A DNA stretch of 64,000 bases from NCBI RefSeq assembly GCF_003054325.1, contig NZ_QBKU01000002.1:372001-436000 (forward strand), written 5' to 3'. Below the pieces are notes generated by a model, which made no database searches, was not told the DNA's origin, and saw only the letters and a list, made by a program, of their open reading frames with translations. Shown in pieces: positions 8,009-17,112 of the stretch. Position numbers and translations under genes: made by a program. Within the stretch, counting starts at the first letter, position 1, and each line of letters opens with the position of its first letter. This DNA is from Sulfitobacter mediterraneus (lineage in GTDB: Bacteria; Pseudomonadota; Alphaproteobacteria; Rhodobacterales; Rhodobacteraceae).

Positions 8009-9205
8009 ATGGCTTTTGATTGCGATATTCTGATCTCGGGTGGCGGGATTGCCGGGCTGACGGCAGCGGCGGCCTTTGGCACCGCTGGTTTTGATGTGAT
8101 CTGTGTGGATCCGGCCCCGCCCGTTGTCGAAAAGGATGCACAAGGCGCCGACATGCGCACCACGGCATTCCTGCAACCGGCCCGGCGGGTGCTGGAATCG
8201 GCCGAGATATGGCCCGCGCTTGCCCCCCATGCGGCCCCTTTGCAAATCATGCGGATCGTGGATGCGGGCGGCGAGGTGGCTGAACCGCGCGTCACCCGCG
8301 AATTTGATGCCAGCGACATCTCGGACCAGCCCTTCGGCTGGAACTTTCCCAACTGGCTGCTCCGCCGGGAACTGGTGGCGCGGCTGGATGATCTGCCCAA
8401 TGTGGATTTCCGGCCCGGTACTGGCACAACATCGCTGTTCACCCGCACCGCAGAGGCCCGCGTGGGCCTGACCGATGGCAGCCGCCTGCGCTGCAAACTG
8501 GTGGTCGCCGCCGATGGCCGCGCCAGCCCGATGCGCGAGGCGGCAGGCATTTCCGTCAGCACCCGGCGTTATGGGCAAAAGGCACTGGCCTTTGCCGTGA
8601 CCCATCCGATCCCACACGAAAATGTCTCAACCGAGGTGCACCGCACAGGCGGGCCGTTCACGCTGGTGCCCCTGCCCGATCTGAATAGCATGCCCTCATC
8701 GGCGGTGGTCTGGATGGACGATGGCCCCCTGACAGTCGCCCGCGCAGCAACGGACACCGCCGCATTCGAGGCCGAAATGTCAGAGCGGTCCTGCCATCTG
8801 TTTGGTCCTCTCACCTTGGCCAGCCCGCGCAATGTCTGGCCGATCATCAACCAACACGCGGACCGGCTCAGCGGCGAACGTCTGGCGCTTATCGCAGAGG
8901 CCGCCCATGTGGTGCCGCCTATCGGGGCGCAGGGGCTGAACATGTCGCTCAATGATCTGGCATGCCTGCTTGATCTGGCAGTGGCGCATCCCGAAACGCT
9001 GGGCGATGCGGCGATGCTGGAGAAATATCACAAGGCCCGCTATGCCGATATCCAACTGCGGGTGCGCGGCATTGATCTGCTCAACCGCGCCAGCCAAGCC
9101 AGCAGCCCTCTGGCCCGCGACGCCCGCGCGGCCGGTCTCAATGCACTTTATGCGATGCCGCAGGTGCGTAAAATGCTGATGCAAATGGGCCTCGGGGTGC
9201 GGTAA
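8009..9205 (+). CDS. UbiH/UbiF/COQ6-family FAD-dependent hydroxylase
   Basis: 398 residues, the usual length for ubiquinone-ring hydroxylases. The N-terminal dinucleotide-binding motif is ILISGGGIAGLTAAAAFG, the DG motif is LVVAADGRASPMREAAGI, and the second FAD-binding motif is LIAEAAHVVPPIGAQGLN, which carries the UbiH-family PPIGAQGLN signature. It probably hydroxylates the aromatic ring of a ubiquinone precursor; which carbon cannot be told from sequence. It follows the nucleotidase gene by 9 bases. Confidence 0.92.
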   Translation: MAFDCDILISGGGIAGLTAAAAFGTAGFDVICVDPAPPVVEKDAQGADMRTTAFLQPARRVLESAEIWPALAPHAAPLQIMRIVDAGGEVAEPRVTREFDASDISDQPFGWNFPNWLLRRELVARLDDLPNVDFRPGTGTTSLFTRTAEARVGLTDGSRLRCKLVVAADGRASPMREAAGISVSTRRYGQKALAFAVTHPIPHENVSTEVHRTGGPFTLVPLPDLNSMPSSAVVWMDDGPLTVARAATDTAAFEAEMSERSCHLFGPLTLASPRNVWPIINQHADRLSGERLALIAEAAHVVPPIGAQGLNMSLNDLACLLDLAVAHPETLGDAAMLEKYHKARYADIQLRVRGIDLLNRASQASSPLARDARAAGLNALYAMPQVRKMLMQMGLGVR

Positions 9206-9270
9206 TTGGGTCATCCCACCACGTTGGTCGGCTCGGGGGACGCTTGTTCTTGTTGTGTAGCGCCTTTCGC

Positions 9271-9304
9271 AGACTGAAGCTGCCAGATGTCCGTTTTGAG
9301 CCCA
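9271..9304 (+). repeat. dispersed degenerate repeat, copy A (core only)
   Basis: It contains the core GAAGCTGCCAGATGT followed by a TTGAGCCC end, shared with copy B (9889-9951) and more distantly with copy D near 54 kb. It lies between the UbiH gene stop and the orphan gene ending at 9326. Confidence 0.6.
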
Positions 9305-9325
9305 GAGTTACAGGAACGACTTTTG

Positions 9326-9763
9326 TTATCCAAATGGATCGTCGGTCATCCCGGTTCCTTCGTAGGAACTGCCTTCGAACAACCCATAGTAGCAGTCCGA
9401 ACCAACAATCCTTTGTTCATTCCAAGTTGTGGAGAGCGTGATTTCGCACACGCGCCCCCCTTGTTGTGCACGGTAGAAGCGCTTGATGTATTCTCTAGGG
9501 TGCTCTTCAATGAATTCACCTATCGGCTCGATCAGTAGCAAGCAGGCTTTGAGGGCTTCTGGAGCCTTATCTGCGATATTTAAGGCATTCTGAGAAGAAT
9601 AGCACCCACCTACCGTTTTGCCGTTTTCTTGTATTGCACGAGCAGCACTTTGGATTCTTTCATGCGCTGACCCCGGCCAATACATTTCGTCATAAAATCG
9701 GTAGTACGATACATACGAAGCTACCAACAAAACAACGGCGAAAGAAAAGTAGAGTCGTTTCAT
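9326..9763 (-). CDS. orphan hypothetical protein, N-terminal membrane anchor or signal
   Basis: 145 residues from the ATG at 9763; the frame is open to 9823, but the added part has no conserved feature. The N-terminus (about residues 3-22) is one hydrophobic segment, YFSFAVVLLVASYVSYY, so the protein is anchored or exported. The rest contains four Cys residues, suggesting an extracytoplasmic, possibly disulfide-linked domain. I recognise no family. Codon use is clearly AT-richer than in the flanking genes, and repeats lie on both sides, consistent with an acquired accessory gene. Confidence 0.6.
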   Translation of the reverse strand: MKRLYFSFAVVLLVASYVSYYRFYDEMYWPGSAHERIQSAARAIQENGKTVGGCYSSQNALNIADKAPEALKACLLLIEPIGEFIEEHPREYIKRFYRAQQGGRVCEITLSTTWNEQRIVGSDCYYGLFEGSSYEGTGMTDDPFG

Positions 9764-9888
9764 GTTATGCCTCATGCTTTGCACACGTTGGGCGAGTATG
9801 ACGAGGCTTAGGACATAAGCCACCAGATCACAAGAATGGGCAGCCGCTTAGTCCACACAGCCGCCCTTCGCCTGCCGCTCCTATATGT

Positions 9889-9951
9889 CGTGCCCCACCT
9901 TACCGGTTGGCAAGGCTTACCGAAGCTGCCAGATGTCGGCCTTGAGCCCTC
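9889..9951 (+). repeat. dispersed degenerate repeat, copy B (longest in this cluster)
   Basis: About 62 bases running from CCCCACCTTACCGGTTGGCA to GTCGGCCTTGAGCCC. It aligns along its whole length with copy D (53984-54046), with roughly three quarters of positions matching by eye. It overlaps the open 5' extension of the following orphan gene, which is why that extension was not accepted as coding. Confidence 0.65.
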
Positions 9952-10019
9952 ATCTAAATCTTTTTGACTGGCACAGGCTAGGTGCTAGCTTCCGCAAGGA
10001 CTTACGAGACCAAATTCAA

Positions 10020-10412
10020 ATGAGACTAATCAACAATTTTCGAGTTTACCGGGCGCAAGAGCTCGCTCGACAAGGCGAATTCTCCAAGGCAAAAAAGGCG
10101 GCGCAAAATTTGGTTCAACGGGCCCCACATTCAGTTGGCTTCAATTTGTTGCTCGCTGACATAGAGTTGTTTTCTGGAAATTTGGAAAACGCCCGGAAAC
10201 AATATGAAGCTACCGAAGAGCTCATCGAGTTAAGCGCAGAACTCTCTGAAAGAAACAAAAGATACTTGGTTGCCTACGCGGATTTTCGAACTATCGCAGT
10301 AAAATACCGTCTTGCCGGTCAAAAATGGTCAGAATGGAGAGCTGTCGCAAAATTGGTTGATGATCTGGACGCAGACAAGAGGTTTAAGCGAGTGTTCAGA
10401 CTTCCAACCTAA
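10020..10412 (+). CDS. hypothetical protein with TPR-like helical repeats
   Basis: 130 residues from the ATG at 10020. The frame is open back to 9885, but those first codons read through dispersed repeat copy B. Residues about 10-80 show the spacing of two TPR-like helix pairs (ELARQGEFSKAKKAAQNLVQ, then LLADIELFSGNLENARKQY with the A/G-x-L and A-x-x-x-Y pattern). TPR units mediate protein-protein contacts; no partner can be named. It is AT-rich and Lys-rich compared with neighbours, and probably acquired. Confidence 0.6.
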   Translation: MRLINNFRVYRAQELARQGEFSKAKKAAQNLVQRAPHSVGFNLLLADIELFSGNLENARKQYEATEELIELSAELSERNKRYLVAYADFRTIAVKYRLAGQKWSEWRAVAKLVDDLDADKRFKRVFRLPT

Positions 10413-10459
10413 GCTAGCGCGGCCCAAAACCAGCATCCAGCTTTCGGACCTGCGAGGAA

Positions 10460-10540
10460 TGGCACTTCGCTCCGCACATTCGGCGGCAGCTATCCTTCGA
10501 AACCCGACCTGCGTTGTCAGATGGCAACTATGAGCCCTTT
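10460..10540 (+). repeat. dispersed degenerate repeat, copy C
   Basis: A diverged member: CTCCGCACATTCGGCGGCAG, then GTTGTCAGATGGCAACTATG and a GAGCCC end. It holds both the CGxACATT-type half and the CAGATG...GAGCCC half seen in copies B and D. It separates two converging orphan genes. Confidence 0.45.
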
Positions 10541-10547
10541 GCTCTCA

Positions 10548-10985
10548 CTAGCTCTTGATAGTTTTTTCTAGCATTGTGAGTGCGGTACCATCGGTTCTGG
10601 GCCAAGCACTTTCCGAAAAGGAATGGCTCTCGAACTCTTTGACTGCCCGCCAAAACGGAAGAATGATTTCCTCTCTGGTTCCTCTTAGTTCAAGCTCTGT
10701 TGTTCGGTGTTTCCGCTGTTGGGTATCTTGGTCAGCGAATTCTATGCGGAAGCAGATTCCTTGGCATGAAACGGGCGTAAATCTTAGATAATAGCTAGCG
10801 GGCTCTAAATTAAGCCAAGTTTCGGACTCAAGGCCATCCAGCGCCCGACCTAATCCTGTGACCAGATTATCAACAGGATTTTGGGGTACATCTGAAACCT
10901 CAATTTCGAGCCGATAATCGTTGATAGTCAAATTGAAAGGGAGCCAACCATTATGCGGCTCTCCAAGCCTGCATTTCATCTTCAT
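10548..10985 (-). CDS. orphan hypothetical protein
   Basis: 145 residues, soluble, without signal peptide or membrane segment. Alternating hydrophobic residues suggest a beta-rich fold (NLTINDYRLEIEVSDVP, ASYYLRFTPVSCQGICFRIE, ELELRGTREEIILPFWRAVK). An ATG-proximal CRLGEPHNGWLPF could be a ligand or contact loop. I do not recognise the family. It shares the unusual base composition of the surrounding accessory patch and converges with the TPR-like gene. Confidence 0.55.
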   Translation of the reverse strand: MKMKCRLGEPHNGWLPFNLTINDYRLEIEVSDVPQNPVDNLVTGLGRALDGLESETWLNLEPASYYLRFTPVSCQGICFRIEFADQDTQQRKHRTTELELRGTREEIILPFWRAVKEFESHSFSESAWPRTDGTALTMLEKTIKS

Positions 10986-11051
10986 CTGGCCAGCACTTTC
11001 TTTAGGGTACTTCGCAGGCGGCTTTTATCAAAAAAAGAGCGTTGCGCCAAC

Positions 11052-11080
11052 GTCACTTTGTCCGCAAAGCCGACATTTCC
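11052..11080 (+). repeat. dispersed degenerate repeat, fragment
   Basis: GTCCGCAAAGCCGACATTTC resembles the right end of the repeat unit near 54 kb (GTCCGCACAGCCGACATTTG). It marks the right border of the accessory patch, just before the aminotransferase stop codon. Confidence 0.4.
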
Positions 11081-11098
11081 CCCCCAAGAACCACCCCC

Positions 11099-12223
11099 TC
11101 AAACAACCTCATCCAACACAGCCGCCAGCCGCGCCAATGTGGCGTCCACATCATAAAGCTTGTCCAAACCAAACAGCCCCAGACGGAATGTGCTGAACCC
11201 CTCCGGCTCGCCCACCTGCAACGGCACACCAGCGGCGATCTGCATGCCCCTCTCGGCAAAGGCCTTGCCGTTCTGCACCTGCGGGTCGGAGGTATAGCTG
11301 ACCACGACCCCCGGCGCACCAAAGCCATCCGCCGCGACCGAGGTCACGCCCTTGGCCGCCAACATCGCCCGAACCCCATCACCAAGCCGCCATTGCGCCT
11401 CTTTCAAGCGGTCAAATCCGTATTCCTTGGTCTCGACCACCGTATCGCGGAACGCCCGCAAGGCATCGGTCGGCATTGTGGCATGATAGGCATGACCGCC
11501 ATCTTCATAGGCCTTCATGATGCTGCGCCATTTCGCCAGATCAATGGCGAAACTGTCCGATTGTGTTTCTGCCAGCCGCGCCTCAGCGGCGGCGGACATC
11601 ATCACAATGCCCGCACTTGGTGAGGCGCTCCACCCCTTTTGCGGCGCCGAGATTGCCACATCCACGCCAAGGGCTTTCATGTCCACCCACGCGCAACCCG
11701 ACGCGATGCAATCGAGCACCATCAGCGCCCCAACCTCATGCGCCGCCTGCGCCATCGTGGTGATGTAATCATCGGGCAGGATCACCCCGGCGCTGGTTTC
11801 CACATGCGGGGCAAAGACCACCTGCGGTTTGTTTTCGTGAATGGCCGCGATCACATCTTCAATCGGTGCAGGCGCAAAGGGGCTTTGCGGCGCATTGCCC
11901 TGCGGCCGCGCTTTCATCACCGTGGCATTGCCGGTCAGATCGCCGCTTTCGATGATCTGGCTCCAGCGATAGGAGAACCAGCCGTTGCGCACCACCAATA
12001 CCTCGGCGCCACGGGCAAACTGGCGCGCCACGGCCTCCATCGCGTAGGTGCCGCCGCCGGGGATCAGGGCCACCGCATCGGCGTTGTAGACCTCCTTCAT
12101 CAACTCGGAGATATCGCGCATTACCTGTTGAAAACTGGCGGACATATGGTTGAGCGACCGGTCCGTGAAGACCACGGAAAACTCATCCAACCCGCTTGGG
12201 TCAATTGTGTCGAGCAAAGCCAT
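11099..12223 (-). CDS. class V aminotransferase (alanine-glyoxylate / phosphonate type)
   Basis: 374 residues. PLP-dependent fold type I enzyme: the glycine-rich cofactor loop is IPGGGTYAMEAVARQFA, the PLP-nitrogen Asp lies in LMVLDCIASGCAWVDM, and the Schiff-base Lys is in ISAPQKGWSASP. It resembles the alanine-glyoxylate, serine-glyoxylate and 2-aminoethylphosphonate transaminases; the exact amino donor is unknown. The start at 12223 is preferred over 12250 because a strong AAGGGGA site lies 8 bases upstream. Its neighbours give no pathway clue. Confidence 0.88.
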   Translation of the reverse strand: MALLDTIDPSGLDEFSVVFTDRSLNHMSASFQQVMRDISELMKEVYNADAVALIPGGGTYAMEAVARQFARGAEVLVVRNGWFSYRWSQIIESGDLTGNATVMKARPQGNAPQSPFAPAPIEDVIAAIHENKPQVVFAPHVETSAGVILPDDYITTMAQAAHEVGALMVLDCIASGCAWVDMKALGVDVAISAPQKGWSASPSAGIVMMSAAAEARLAETQSDSFAIDLAKWRSIMKAYEDGGHAYHATMPTDALRAFRDTVVETKEYGFDRLKEAQWRLGDGVRAMLAAKGVTSVAADGFGAPGVVVSYTSDPQVQNGKAFAERGMQIAAGVPLQVGEPEGFSTFRLGLFGLDKLYDVDATLARLAAVLDEVV

Positions 12224-12302
12224 AGGTTGTTCCCCTTCTGATTTGGTCATCCCTCGCCGCGCAGGCCCTGGGGTTTCATAGCCGCAATTGGCGCCCGGCC
12301 CG

Positions 12303-12737
12303 TCAGACCGATCCGCCGCGCTGGCGGGTGCGGATCTGGCGCAGGGTTTCGACCAACATCGCAGTCAGCAACCCAAAGATCAAAAGGCCGTTTGCCGCAG
12401 CAAGCCCGCCCAGCAGCCGCCATTCCACCGGCAACAGGACGTCGCCAAAGCCGAGCGTCGTGAAAGCGACCAGCGAGAAATACACCGACGCCTCAAAGGT
12501 CACAAAAATCTGCAACAACCACAGCGCCACGGCCCAGATCCAGACCGCCGCTGTCATCATCACCAATGTCCAAAGCATCGCAAAAGACAACAAAATGGTC
12601 AGCTTAGGCCCGTGCGGCGGACGGATCACCCAGCGGTGACTGCGCGCCAGTGCCAGCTCCAACCCCCACCACGACATCGCAGCGGCAATGGCCGTGATCG
12701 CGATCAAACCACTTCCCAAAAGCAACTGAATAAACAT
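12303..12737 (-). CDS. two-TM potassium-channel-like (ion channel) protein
   Basis: 144 residues with about four hydrophobic segments. A pore loop and selectivity-filter-like sequence, AFTTLGFGDVLLP, lies between the last two (TTLGFGD corresponds to the TVGYGD type of K+ channels, with a Phe in place of Tyr). It is a typical small ion-channel-domain (Ion_trans_2) protein without a visible C-terminal RCK domain. The ATG at 12737 follows AAAGGA by 7 bases; a TTG seven codons upstream has no better site. Confidence 0.8.
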   Translation of the reverse strand: MFIQLLLGSGLIAITAIAAAMSWWGLELALARSHRWVIRPPHGPKLTILLSFAMLWTLVMMTAAVWIWAVALWLLQIFVTFEASVYFSLVAFTTLGFGDVLLPVEWRLLGGLAAANGLLIFGLLTAMLVETLRQIRTRQRGGSV

Positions 12738-12800
12738 GCCGCGATCCTTTGCACTCAAGTTTTACACAATGCATAACTCAAGCGCCCCTGCCCTGCACCC

Positions 12801-13124
12801 CTATTCGGGAAAGGCGGCGGCGACCTCGTACATCACCGGCTCAAACCGGGTACACAGCTTGGCAATCTCGCGGTTGCGGCGGCGCATCTCGTCGGTGCGC
12901 AGCATCGCCTTGAAATCATCGCGGGTGGCCCATTGGGAATAATTCGCAATCCGCGTCTCCGCGTCATTCACATGCAGACCCGCGCCGGTGAACCCCGGTT
13001 GTTTCGAGATAAACTCGGCATAGGCCTGCGTCAGCAGGTCCAGCAAATCCTGACATGTTCCGGGCGAGCATTCGAATGTGGTGATGACGGTCTGCAAGGC
13101 AGCATTGGCTTTGATCTGGGGCAT
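12801..13124 (-). CDS. antibiotic biosynthesis monooxygenase (ABM) domain protein
   Basis: 107 residues, the size of a single dimeric ferredoxin-like ABM domain. The characteristic features are the first strand LQTVITTFECSPGTCQDLLD, QPGFTGAGLHVN, and the YSQWATRDDFKAML segment containing the W-x-x-x-x-D/E-F pattern. Family members include quinol monooxygenases and heme-degrading enzymes; activity cannot be assigned. The start at 13124 has a very good AAGGAGGAG site, and the longer frame to 13184 has none. Confidence 0.85.
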   Translation of the reverse strand: MPQIKANAALQTVITTFECSPGTCQDLLDLLTQAYAEFISKQPGFTGAGLHVNDAETRIANYSQWATRDDFKAMLRTDEMRRRNREIAKLCTRFEPVMYEVAAAFPE

Positions 13125-13189
13125 ATGGCTCCTCCTTGGGATCATGCTAACACGAAAATCATGGTTGTCTGGCCCCTTCTGCACCCCGC

Positions 13190-13651
13190 CTAAAGACCAA
13201 GCGGCCCCGGCAGGCGCTCTTCGCTCAGCAGCACATTGGCCTCAACTTCACCCGCGCCGGGCAAGGTCATGATGCGCCGCCGCAGCACCCGTTCAAAATC
13301 CGGCAAATCCCGCGCCACAACCCGCAAACGGTAATCATAGAGGCCCAGCACATGCTCCACCGTCTGCACCTCGGGGATCGCCGCAACCGCACGCTCGAAA
13401 TCCTCAAGGCTCACGCGCCCTTTGGTGGCCAGTTTGATGCCCAAAAACACCGTCACCCCAAAGCCAAGGCTTTCTGCGTTCAGCCGCAGCCTGCGCCCGC
13501 GCAAGATCCCCTCCTCCTCAAGCCGCCGGATGCGGCGCCATGTGGCAGGCTGGCTGAGCCCATAGCGCCGCCCCAATGCAGAGGCGCTTTGTGTCGCGTC
13601 CCGCGCCAGTGACCGGATCAACTGATGGTCAATGTCATCCAGATCAATCAT
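13190..13651 (-). CDS. Lrp/AsnC-family regulator, downstream copy
   Basis: 153 residues. The N-terminal helix-turn-helix (about 5-60: DIDHQLIRSLARDATQSASA, GLSQPATWRRIRRLEEEGIL) is followed by the RAM ligand-binding ferredoxin-like domain with VQTVEHVLGLYDYRLRVVAR. Its start overlaps the stop of the upstream Lrp gene by the ATGA tetranucleotide, so the pair is translationally coupled and may form hetero-oligomers. Together they lie divergent to ilvC, suggesting control of branched-chain amino acid synthesis. Confidence 0.92.
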   Translation of the reverse strand: MIDLDDIDHQLIRSLARDATQSASALGRRYGLSQPATWRRIRRLEEEGILRGRRLRLNAESLGFGVTVFLGIKLATKGRVSLEDFERAVAAIPEVQTVEHVLGLYDYRLRVVARDLPDFERVLRRRIMTLPGAGEVEANVLLSEERLPGPLGL

Positions 13652-14103
13652 ATCGGCAAAGTCTGTTCTGATTTGATCCGCGCCACCTGCATCAAGGCCT
13701 CAATGTCCGCAATATGCGGCAGGGTCAGGATGCGGCTGCGGTAAATCTGCTGATAATGGGCCATGTCACGGGCAATGATCGACAGGCGCACATCAACACG
13801 GCCCAGAAAGGTCTGCACCTCGATCACCTCGGGCACCTGTCGCGCCTCGGCGAGAAAGGCGTCAAAGGCATTGCTTTGGGTTTTGTCGAGCGTCACCCGC
13901 AAAGACACCTCCACCGCATAGCCAAGCGCGGCCCAGTTCACCACCGCGCTCACCCCCTGCACGATGCCGTCATCTTCCATCTTGGCAATCCGCCGCGCCG
14001 CCTTGCCCGGTGTCATGCCGCAACGTTCGGCCAATTCACCCGGGCTCAGGCTTGGTTCTGCCTGCCAATAGCGCAACAAACGGCGATCCATGTCATCAAG
14101 CAT
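13648..14103 (-). CDS. Lrp/AsnC-family regulator, upstream copy
   Basis: 151 residues from the ATG at 14103; a GTG at 14130 is the alternative. The HTH covers about 4-55 (LDDMDRRLLRYWQAEPSLSP, CGMTPGKAARRIAKMEDDGI) and the RAM domain about 65-145 (VPEVIEVQTFLGRVDVRLSI). It is clearly a paralogue of the next gene but not a recent duplicate. It is divergently transcribed from ilvC with a perfect palindrome in the shared promoter region. Confidence 0.92.
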   Translation of the reverse strand: MLDDMDRRLLRYWQAEPSLSPGELAERCGMTPGKAARRIAKMEDDGIVQGVSAVVNWAALGYAVEVSLRVTLDKTQSNAFDAFLAEARQVPEVIEVQTFLGRVDVRLSIIARDMAHYQQIYRSRILTLPHIADIEALMQVARIKSEQTLPI

Positions 14104-14144
14104 GATTTTTCCACTTTTCTCACATATCACGCATTATCATCTTC

Positions 14145-14156
14145 ATTTGGCCAAAT
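14145..14156. promoter_or_regulatory. perfect palindrome in the lrp-ilvC intergenic region
   Basis: ATTTGGCCAAAT is a perfect 12-base palindrome within the 135-base divergent region. An AT-rich symmetric site is compatible with an Lrp/AsnC dimer, so it is a candidate operator for one or both adjacent regulators. Binding is inferred only from position and symmetry. Confidence 0.45.
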
Positions 14157-14166
14157 AAACTCATAA

Positions 14167-15261
<1,095 letters not shown>

Positions 15262-15283
15262 GGCTTTAGATCACGACAATTCA

Positions 15284-15319
15284 GCGCCCAGCAGCCCTTT
15301 CTGCTGGGCGCTTTTTTTT
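15284..15319 (+). terminator. rho-independent terminator of ilvC
   Basis: GCGCCCAGCAG and CTGCTGGGCGC form an 11-bp perfect stem with a 6-base loop, followed directly by eight T residues. It lies 23 bases after the ilvC stop. Confidence 0.93.
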
Positions 15320-15363
15320 GGGCCTTCTCTGCCGAGGCCACCGTATTTCAGGAGTAAGACACC

Positions 15364-16458
15364 ATGCAATTCGCGGACATGGAAACGCCCTGCCTTATCC
15401 TCGACCAGGAGCGGTTGAAGGCAAATGCCGCCAAGATGCGCAGCCATTGCGCGGCCCGCGGTGTCGCCTTGCGCCCACATCTGAAAACGCTCAAATCCAT
15501 TGAAGCGGCCAAACTTGCGACGGACGGAAAGATGGCGCGGATCACGGTTTCTACGCTCCGCGAGGCCGAGGTTTTTGCCCGCGCGGGCTTTGATGACATC
15601 CTGCATGCGGCGGGGATCACACCCAACAAGTTTGATCACGTCCGGCGGATCAACACTGAAACCGGCAAGCAGCTGACACTGACCCTCGATTCGATCGAGA
15701 TGGCGCAGGCCCTGGTGCAAAGCGGCCTGCCCAACCGTGCCATGATCGAGATTGACTGCGGCGAACATCGCGGCGGAATCGAAAGCGGTAACAACGACTT
15801 GGAGGGTATTGCGCGGGTGTTGGGCGGCCAACTTGCGGGTATCATGACCCATGCGGGCCATTCCTACAGCACCAACCAGATCGCGCGGATCAAAGAGATT
15901 GCAGATGATGAGGTCAACGCCGCCACCACCGCGGCAAAGCGTCTTCGGGCCGCCGGGATTGAGGTGCCGATAGTCTCTGCCGGGTCGACACCGACGGTCC
16001 TGCATGCAGAAAACCTAGATGGCATCGATGAAATGCGTTGCGGGATCTACATGGTCTGGGATCTGAGCCAATTTGGCCGCGGCGTCTGCGAGCGTGAGGA
16101 TATCGCGTTGACTGTTCTGGCCACCGTGATTGGCCACAACCGCAGCGCGGGCGTTTTGACCGTCGATGCGGGCGCATTGGCCATGTCAAAGGACATTGGC
16201 GCCAACATCTTTCTGCCCGATGCCCGCTTTGGCTGGCTGTGCGATGCCAAAGATCTGACCCCGCTAGGGCTGAGCATCAACACCGTGCATCAGGAACACG
16301 GAACGGTCACGGTCAAAGACCCGGCGATTTTTGACCGCCTGCCCATTGGCACACAGGTGCGGATCTTGCCCGGACATGCCTGCCTCACAGCGGCGGGTGG
16401 CTATGAGGGATACCATCTGCTGCAAGGCGGGTTCTGGCCAAGGTTCAACGGCTGGTAA
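15364..16458 (+). CDS. D-threonine-aldolase / D-serine-dehydratase-like PLP enzyme
   Basis: 364 residues, fold type III (alanine-racemase-like barrel). The Lys for PLP is in LRPHLKTLKS, barrel strands carry MIEIDCGEHRGG, IMTHAGHSYS and VSAGSTPTV, and the C-terminal beta domain has VRILPGHACLTAA, whose His-x-Cys pair is the metal site of D-threonine aldolase and DSD1-type dehydratases. The substrate is a D-3-hydroxy-amino acid or relative. AGGAG lies 9 bases before the ATG. It stands alone between two terminators. Confidence 0.88.
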   Translation: MQFADMETPCLILDQERLKANAAKMRSHCAARGVALRPHLKTLKSIEAAKLATDGKMARITVSTLREAEVFARAGFDDILHAAGITPNKFDHVRRINTETGKQLTLTLDSIEMAQALVQSGLPNRAMIEIDCGEHRGGIESGNNDLEGIARVLGGQLAGIMTHAGHSYSTNQIARIKEIADDEVNAATTAAKRLRAAGIEVPIVSAGSTPTVLHAENLDGIDEMRCGIYMVWDLSQFGRGVCEREDIALTVLATVIGHNRSAGVLTVDAGALAMSKDIGANIFLPDARFGWLCDAKDLTPLGLSINTVHQEHGTVTVKDPAIFDRLPIGTQVRILPGHACLTAAGGYEGYHLLQGGFWPRFNGW

Positions 16459-16550
16459 ATCTGCAAGCTCGGATTCCCCGTAGACTCGGACTGGCCCGCT
16501 AACGCAAACAGGCCAGCCATCCTTCGCCCCATGGCGAAGTGAAACTCATT

Positions 16551-16577
16551 GACCCCGCCCCTCTGCCGGGGTCTTTT
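16551..16577 (+). terminator. rho-independent terminator after the D-TA gene
   Basis: GACCCCG and CGGGGTC form a 7-bp stem around a 9-base loop, followed by four T residues, about 90 bases after the D-threonine-aldolase-like gene and before the cupin gene. Confidence 0.7.
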
Positions 16578-16614
16578 GCGTGGACGCATCACCCCTAGGT
16601 CAAGGACAGTCAAA

Positions 16615-17112
16615 ATGCCCATCATCAAGAAAGCCGACGCAAAACGCGATAGCGGTGATGGCAAGAACAACCCCTGCGGGCCGTTCGAGGCGATCCTTTT
16701 TTCCGACAGCGGCGGGCTGAGCCAGTTCGGCGCTTTTGTCGAAACCCTGCCACCGGGATCGGCGTCATCGGTCAAGCATTGGCACGCGCATGAGGACGAG
16801 ATGATTTATGTTCTGGACGGCATTGCGACGGTGCTTGAGGGGGATGAAGAACATCAGCTAACCCCTGGTGACGCCGCAACTTTCAAGGCTGGAGCCCCCT
16901 TGGGGCATTGTGTTCAAAACAGATCTGACAAACCGCTGAGCTATCTGGTCATCGGCACACGCAGCAGCGGCGACACCGTGACCTATCCAGACCATGACAG
17001 AGTGCTACATTTTGCCAGAGATGATGCGGGCGAAACTGTCGAACGCCGCTATGTCACTGCGCAGGGTGCGCCTGCAACCTCTCCTTATGTGATCGACGAC
17101 AATGGCACCTGA
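16615..17112 (+). CDS. cupin-domain protein
   Basis: 165 residues with one conserved cupin barrel. Motif 1 (VKHWHAHEDEMIYVLDGIAT) carries the His-x-His-x4-Glu metal ligands, and motif 2 (LTPGDAATFKAGAPLGHCVQ) supplies the last His. The tail includes VIGTRSSGDTVTYPDHDRV. Activity is unknown; many such proteins bind sugars or act as small dioxygenases or isomerases. AGGA precedes the ATG at 16615; the longer frame starts inside the preceding terminator. The stop overlaps the start of the following DMT transporter by 11 bases. Confidence 0.85.
   Translation: MPIIKKADAKRDSGDGKNNPCGPFEAILFSDSGGLSQFGAFVETLPPGSASSVKHWHAHEDEMIYVLDGIATVLEGDEEHQLTPGDAATFKAGAPLGHCVQNRSDKPLSYLVIGTRSSGDTVTYPDHDRVLHFARDDAGETVERRYVTAQGAPATSPYVIDDNGT

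Noticed and set aside
7202-8617. Open frame of 471 codons on the minus strand
   Set aside because: It lies antisense to the HAD nucleotidase and UbiH-type genes, both of which have complete family motifs. GC-rich third positions commonly keep the opposite frame open.
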